From Nocardia anocheti (GTDB lineage: Bacteria > Actinomycetota > Actinomycetes > Mycobacteriales > Mycobacteriaceae), in the NCBI RefSeq assembly GCF_029675105.1, contig NZ_JAQQFV010000008.1:310001-374000 (forward strand): DNA of 64,000 nt, given 5' to 3'. Under the pieces are notes generated by a model. The model saw only the letters and a list, made by a program, of their open reading frames with translations. It did no database searches and had not been told where the DNA came from. Positions 60,213 to 64,000 of this stretch are shown here, piece after piece (positions within the stretch are counted from its first letter, which is position 1; every line of letters starts with the position of its first letter). The position numbers were made by a program, and so were the translations under genes.

Positions 60213-60955
60213 ACGCGACCCGCGCTGACGTCTGTGTCGTCGCCGCCGCGGAGATCTTCCGTGGGGCGGGCGAGATCATGGCCAGCCCCATGTCGACGGT
60301 CACCACCATCGGCGCGCGCCTGGCCCGGCTCACCTTCGAGCCCGACCTGCTGCTGTCCGACGGCGAGGCGCTGTTCTTCGCCGAGGTCCCCGCGATCGGC
60401 GCGAAAGCCCCGGTGGAGGGCTGGATTCCGTTCTCCAAGGTGTTCGACGTGGTCGCCTCCGGCCGTCGCCACGTGGTGATGGGCGCCAATCAGCTCGACC
60501 GCTTCGGCAACCAGAACCTGTCGGCCTTCGGTCCGCTCCAGCAGCCGACCCGGCAGATGTTCGGTGTGCGCGGCGCGCCGGGCAACACCATCAACCACGC
60601 GACCAGCTACTTCGTGCCCCGGCACAGCAAGCGGGTCTTCGTCGACCAGGTCGACATCGTCTCCGGAATCGGTTACGACCGTATCGATCCCGAGAATCCC
60701 GCCTACCGGTTCCACCACCTGCACCGCGTGGTGACCAACCTGGGCGTCTTCGATTTCGGCGGCCCCGACCAGACCCTGCGCGCCCTGTCGCTGCATCCGG
60801 GCGTGCGCGCCGAGGAGGTCGCCGAGAACACCTCCTTCGAGGTGGCCGAGCTGGACACCGCGGGCGAGACCCGGCTGCCCACCGAGGAGGAGCTGCGGAT
60901 CATCGCGACCGTGCTCGACCCCAGGGGTTTCCGGGAGAAGGAAGTGGCGGCGTGA
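60209..60955 (+). CDS. ipdB: Ring C hydrolase beta subunit IpdB
   Basis: A 248-residue partner subunit: CVVAAAEIFRGAGEIMASPMSTVTTIGARLA, LTFEPDLLLSDGEALFFAEVPAIG, VMGANQLDRFGNQNLSAFGPLQQPTRQMFGVRGAPGNTINHATSYFVPRH. It matches Rv3552. It is coupled to ipdA and ipdC by 4-bp overlaps, as expected for a heteromeric enzyme. Confidence 0.94.
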   Translation: MNATRADVCVVAAAEIFRGAGEIMASPMSTVTTIGARLARLTFEPDLLLSDGEALFFAEVPAIGAKAPVEGWIPFSKVFDVVASGRRHVVMGANQLDRFGNQNLSAFGPLQQPTRQMFGVRGAPGNTINHATSYFVPRHSKRVFVDQVDIVSGIGYDRIDPENPAYRFHHLHRVVTNLGVFDFGGPDQTLRALSLHPGVRAEEVAENTSFEVAELDTAGETRLPTEEELRIIATVLDPRGFREKEVAA

Positions 60956-62034
60956 GCAGGTTGCGCACTCCGCTCACCGAGCTGGTGGGCATCGAGCACC
61001 CGGTCGTGCAGACCGGCATGGGCTGGGTGGCCGGTCCGCGCCTGGTCGCGGCCACCGCCAACGCGGGCGGCCTCGGCATCCTGGCCTCGGCCACGATGAC
61101 CTTCGAGGAACTCGAGGCGGCCATCGCCAAGACCAAGTCGCTCACCGACAAGCCGTTCGGGGTGAACATCCGCGCCGACGCGACCGACGCCGTCGAGCGC
61201 ATCGACCTGCTCATCCGCGAGCGGGTCAAGGTCGCCTCCTTCGCGCTGGCCCCGAAGCAGGACCTCATCGCCAAGCTCAAAGACGCTGGCGTGGTGGTGA
61301 TTCCGTCGATCGGCGCGGCCAAGCACGCGGTGAAGGTGGCCTCCTGGGGTGCCGACGCGGTGATCGTGCAGGGCGGCGAGGGCGGTGGGCACACCGGCCC
61401 GGTCGCCACCACGCTGTTGCTGCCCTCGGTGCTCGACGCCGTCGACATCCCGGTGATCGCGGCGGGTGGCTTCTTCGACGGACGCGGCCTGGCGGCGGCA
61501 CTGAGCTACGGCGCGGCCGGGGTCGCCATGGGCACTCGCTTCCTGCTCACCCAGGAGAGCACCGTGCCCGACGCCGTGAAACAGGAGTATCTCGCGCGCG
61601 GGCTGCAGGACACGGTGGTGTCGGTGAAGGTCGACGGCATGCCGCACCGGATGCTCAACACCGAACTGGTCGACAGGCTGGAGCACTCCGGCGGTTGGCG
61701 CGGTCTGTCGGCGGCGGTCGGCAACGCGGCCAGATTCAAGTCCATGACCGGCATGAAGTGGTCGACACTCGTGCGCGACGGGCTGGCCATGCGCAAGACC
61801 AAGGACCTCAGCTGGTCGCAGGTGGTGATGGCGGCCAACTCCGCCATGCTCACCAAGGCCGGGCTGGTCGAGGGCCGCACCGACGCGGGCGTACTGCCCG
61901 CGGGCCAGGTCACCGGCATCATCGACAGCCTGCCGACCGTGGCCGAACTGGTGGAGCGGATCGTCGCCGAGGCGGTGGCGCGCATCGACGCCGTCGCCGC
62001 GCTCACCAGCGAACCGGCCGTCGACCAGGCCTGA
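60952..62034 (+). CDS. ipdC: Flavin-dependent HIP-pathway reductase IpdC
   Basis: A 360-residue nitronate-monooxygenase/enoyl-reductase-type flavoprotein: TPLTELVGIEHPVVQTGMGWVAGPRLVAATANAGGLGILASATMTFEEL, VIVQGGEGGGHTGPVATTLLLPSVLDAVDIPVIAAGGFFDGRGLAAALSYGAAGVAMGTRF (FMN phosphate site). It matches Rv3553. GTG start within the ipdB stop (GTGA). Last gene before a terminator. Confidence 0.93.
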   Translation: MSRLRTPLTELVGIEHPVVQTGMGWVAGPRLVAATANAGGLGILASATMTFEELEAAIAKTKSLTDKPFGVNIRADATDAVERIDLLIRERVKVASFALAPKQDLIAKLKDAGVVVIPSIGAAKHAVKVASWGADAVIVQGGEGGGHTGPVATTLLLPSVLDAVDIPVIAAGGFFDGRGLAAALSYGAAGVAMGTRFLLTQESTVPDAVKQEYLARGLQDTVVSVKVDGMPHRMLNTELVDRLEHSGGWRGLSAAVGNAARFKSMTGMKWSTLVRDGLAMRKTKDLSWSQVVMAANSAMLTKAGLVEGRTDAGVLPAGQVTGIIDSLPTVAELVERIVAEAVARIDAVAALTSEPAVDQA

Positions 62035-62164
62035 AAGACGGGGCGGCCCTGTCCGCCCGCCCAGGCGACCCGACATCGCCTGGGCACCCGACCTGCCGTT
62101 GATCCGGCGAACCGACGCCACCCCGCACCGACGGACGAGCCACCGTCAGCGGGAGTCGGCCGAG

Positions 62165-62207
62165 CACCGGGCCGGGGCGCACCCACGAAGTGCGCCCCGG
62201 CCCGGTG
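62165..62207 (+). terminator. Terminator after the echA20-ipdABC operon
   Basis: An 18-bp perfect stem, 62165-62182 (CACCGGGCCGGGGCGCAC) with 62190-62207, 7-nt loop, followed by TTTCTCG. A second weaker stem, CAGGGCGTG (62288-62296) with CACGCCCTG (62309-62317), lies just before the end of the convergent molybdopterin gene. Nothing else was seen in 62035-62322. Confidence 0.85.
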
Positions 62208-62322
62208 TTTCTCGTTCGGGGCGGTAACGACGACCAGGCCCAGTCCCCCACGCTGATGGGAAGTTGTGGTGAGGGCGCTCGTCAGACAGGGCGTGTCGCG
62301 AGTGCGGCACGCCCTGCGCGAG

Positions 62323-64000
62323 TCAGCGCGGGTGGACCTCGACGCGGTTGTCGTGGAAGACCGCGCCGCCGCCGTAGTCGGCGTCGCGTTCGGCGATGGT
62401 GGCGTTGACGGTCGCGCCGTTGGTGAACTTGGCCCAGCGGCCCTTGGTGGTCGCGGCGACACCGGCACGGACGCGGTCGGAGAGCTCGGCGACGGCCTCG
62501 AAGGAACCACGGGCGTTGGTGACCACCACCGGTGTGCCGTCGGCGATTCCGCGTACCGCGGCGTCGTCGGGATGCAGGGTGATGCGGGATTCGCCCGCGC
62601 GGCGGCGTAATTCGGGATTGGCACCGAAGGTGGTGTTGAGGAAGTAGTGGGAGGCGGCCGAGATCAGGACCAGCCCGGAGCCGGTGTCGCCGGGTGGGGT
62701 GTAGTCGGGCAGCGGATCGTGACCCGCGAGTTCGGCTCGGGTGGAGACGAATTGGAGCTTGCCCGCCGGGACGGGGCCCGGCTCGATCTTGAGATAGCCG
62801 TCGGCGCGCAGGCGATCGAGGTCGTGGCCCTTCAGCAGCTGCCGCATCAGCTCTTCGTCGGAGTCGTAGAGCGCGGGCTCGGTGAGACCCAGCCGCCGCG
62901 ACAGCCGACGGAAAGTCTCTGTGGTGGAGAGGCATTCGCCCGGCGGCTCGACGGCGGGCTCGTTCCAGACCAGATACAGGTGGCCGTATCCGGCGATCAC
63001 GTCGAGGTGTTCAGGCTGCATGGTGGCGGGCAGCACGATGTCGGCGTAGTCGACGGTGTCGGTCGAGAAGTGTTCCAGGACGACGGTGAACAGGTCGTCG
63101 CGGGACAGCCCCTCGATCACCCGACGCTGGTCGGGATTGGAGCCGACGGGGTTGGCGGCGATCACGAACAGCGCCTTGACCGGTGGGTCCTCGGCTTCGA
63201 GCAGGGCCTCGCCGAGCCTGGTCATCGACAGGGTGCGCACAGGGTGCGGGAGCAGGTCGTCGCGGATCATCGCGTCGAGATCGACCCGGAAGTGTCCGCT
63301 GGTCGAATAGTGCAGTCCCCCACCGCGAATCGCCCAGTCGCCGGTGACGCCGGGGAGGCAGGCGAGCAGCCGCAACGCCATTCCGCCGCCCGCGTGGCGC
63401 TGCATGCCCTGGGAGGCGCGGATGGCGGTCGGGCGGGTGCGGGCGATGCGTTCGCCGAGGCCGACGATCTGATCCTCGGTGAGTCCGGTGATCGCGGCGA
63501 CGCGGGCGGGCGGGTATTCGGCGACGCGTTCGCGGAACTCGGGCCAGCCCTCGGTGTATTCGGCCAGGTAGGCGTCGTCCTGGGCGTCCAGCGACACGAT
63601 GACGTGCAGCAGGCCCAGCGCCAGCGCCGCGTCGGTGCCGGGCAGCGGCGCGAGGTGCTCGTCGCAGCGTTCGGCGGTCTTGGTGCGCACCGGGTCGATG
63701 GCGACCAGGTGCGCGCCGCTGTCCTGGATGAACTTCCAGACGTGATGGCCGGAGCTGAGCGGGTTGGTGCCCCAGAGCAGAATCAGTTCCGCGTGCGCGA
63801 GGTCCTCGGGGTCCATGCCACCGGCGGTGCCGAGGGTGTAGCGCACGCCCGCGCTGCCCGCGACCGAGCAGATGGTGGGCCGGTGGTGCGAGGCGCCGAG
63901 CACATTGAACATCCGGCGACCGGGATAACCCTCCATCCCCTGCAGGTAACCGAGGCTGCCGGTGCCGTGGAACGGCCAGATCGCCTCGGCGCCGAATTCA
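62323..64000 (-). CDS. Molybdopterin-dependent oxidoreductase, 5' end outside the window
   Basis: The frame is open through the window edge; sequence before the first internal Met (AIWPFHGTGSLGYLQGMEGYP) is already family-like, so the gene continues upstream. Seen: RRMFNVLGASHHRPTICSVAGSAG, LILLWGTNPLSSGHHVW, PVRTKTAERCDEHLAPLPGTDAALALGLLHVI, LFVIAANPVGSNPDQRRVIEGLSRDDLFTVV, and a C-terminal molydop-binding domain (LHPDDAAVRGIADGTPVVVTNARG). It is of the DMSO-reductase/formate-dehydrogenase-like superfamily; the Fe-S part, if any, is outside. Substrate not predictable. Confidence 0.87.
   Translation of the reverse strand, partial: EFGAEAIWPFHGTGSLGYLQGMEGYPGRRMFNVLGASHHRPTICSVAGSAGVRYTLGTAGGMDPEDLAHAELILLWGTNPLSSGHHVWKFIQDSGAHLVAIDPVRTKTAERCDEHLAPLPGTDAALALGLLHVIVSLDAQDDAYLAEYTEGWPEFRERVAEYPPARVAAITGLTEDQIVGLGERIARTRPTAIRASQGMQRHAGGGMALRLLACLPGVTGDWAIRGGGLHYSTSGHFRVDLDAMIRDDLLPHPVRTLSMTRLGEALLEAEDPPVKALFVIAANPVGSNPDQRRVIEGLSRDDLFTVVLEHFSTDTVDYADIVLPATMQPEHLDVIAGYGHLYLVWNEPAVEPPGECLSTTETFRRLSRRLGLTEPALYDSDEELMRQLLKGHDLDRLRADGYLKIEPGPVPAGKLQFVSTRAELAGHDPLPDYTPPGDTGSGLVLISAASHYFLNTTFGANPELRRRAGESRITLHPDDAAVRGIADGTPVVVTNARGSFEAVAELSDRVRAGVAATTKGRWAKFTNGATVNATIAERDADYGGGAVFHDNRVEVHPR

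Overview
The window is high-GC actinobacterial DNA of the Mycobacteriales type, most probably Nocardia. This is inferred from a complete mce operon, a cholesterol-catabolism locus in nearly the gene order of Mycobacterium tuberculosis Rv3489-Rv3553, DUF3558 lipoproteins, EspG-type ESX partner genes, and many GTG and apparently leaderless starts. No 16S or marker comparison could be run.

Layout. 0.2-4 kb: housekeeping genes (M23 peptidase, purD, PH-domain protein, HIT protein). 4-7.1 kb: a type VII (ESX)-associated operon of DUF3558 lipoprotein, helical protein, Pro/Thr-rich W-x-G protein and EspG chaperone. 7.1-10.7 kb: an eroded accessory island with a broken ESX-type toxin, its apparent immunity gene, an AAA/DUF4143 ATPase, a relic of a second ATPase copy, and 23-bp direct repeats shared by both copies. 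10.7-16.6 kb: small regulatory units (a MerR pseudogene divergent from an acyl-carrier-protein operon, TetR/DUF4383, GNAT/HIT, MerR with a Cys-Cys protein), tRNA-Thr(UGU), an orphan MbtH gene and an alpha/beta hydrolase. 16.8-20.8 kb: a small Rv3489-like gene, otsA and a two-component system.

20.8-62 kb is the sterol locus: the mce4 importer (yrbE4AB, mce4A-F, two Mce-associated proteins), hsd4B, fdxD, fadE26/fadE27, fadD19, echA19, an extra CoA ligase, an LLM oxidoreductase, a DUF35 protein with Ltp4 and Ltp3, cyp125, fadA5, then the ring C/D (HIP) genes Rv3548c- and Rv3549c-like, echA20, ipdA, ipdB, ipdC. Together they import cholesterol, oxidise C26, activate and beta-oxidise the side chain, and open the last two rings. 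KstR-type boxes (TAGAAC-NN-GTTCTA type) lie at the expected promoters. A different palindrome controls the echA20 divergon. Blocks absent from the M. tuberculosis order are inserted: an IS200/IS605-type TnpB element, an RHH/Doc toxin-antitoxin pair with a TetR/FAD-monooxygenase unit, a VOC/sigma-factor pair, and a regulator/membrane protein/ImmA peptidase/repeat-protein cluster at 53-56.6 kb. The last gene, a molybdopterin oxidoreductase, is cut by the window end.

The most striking observation is the TnpB element at about 32128-33405. It appears to sit inside the 5' coding region of hsd4B, between its KstR box and the body of the gene. If the proposed element ends are removed, the reading frame is restored from a start codon placed 11 nt after the box, the same spacing as at two other KstR promoters here.
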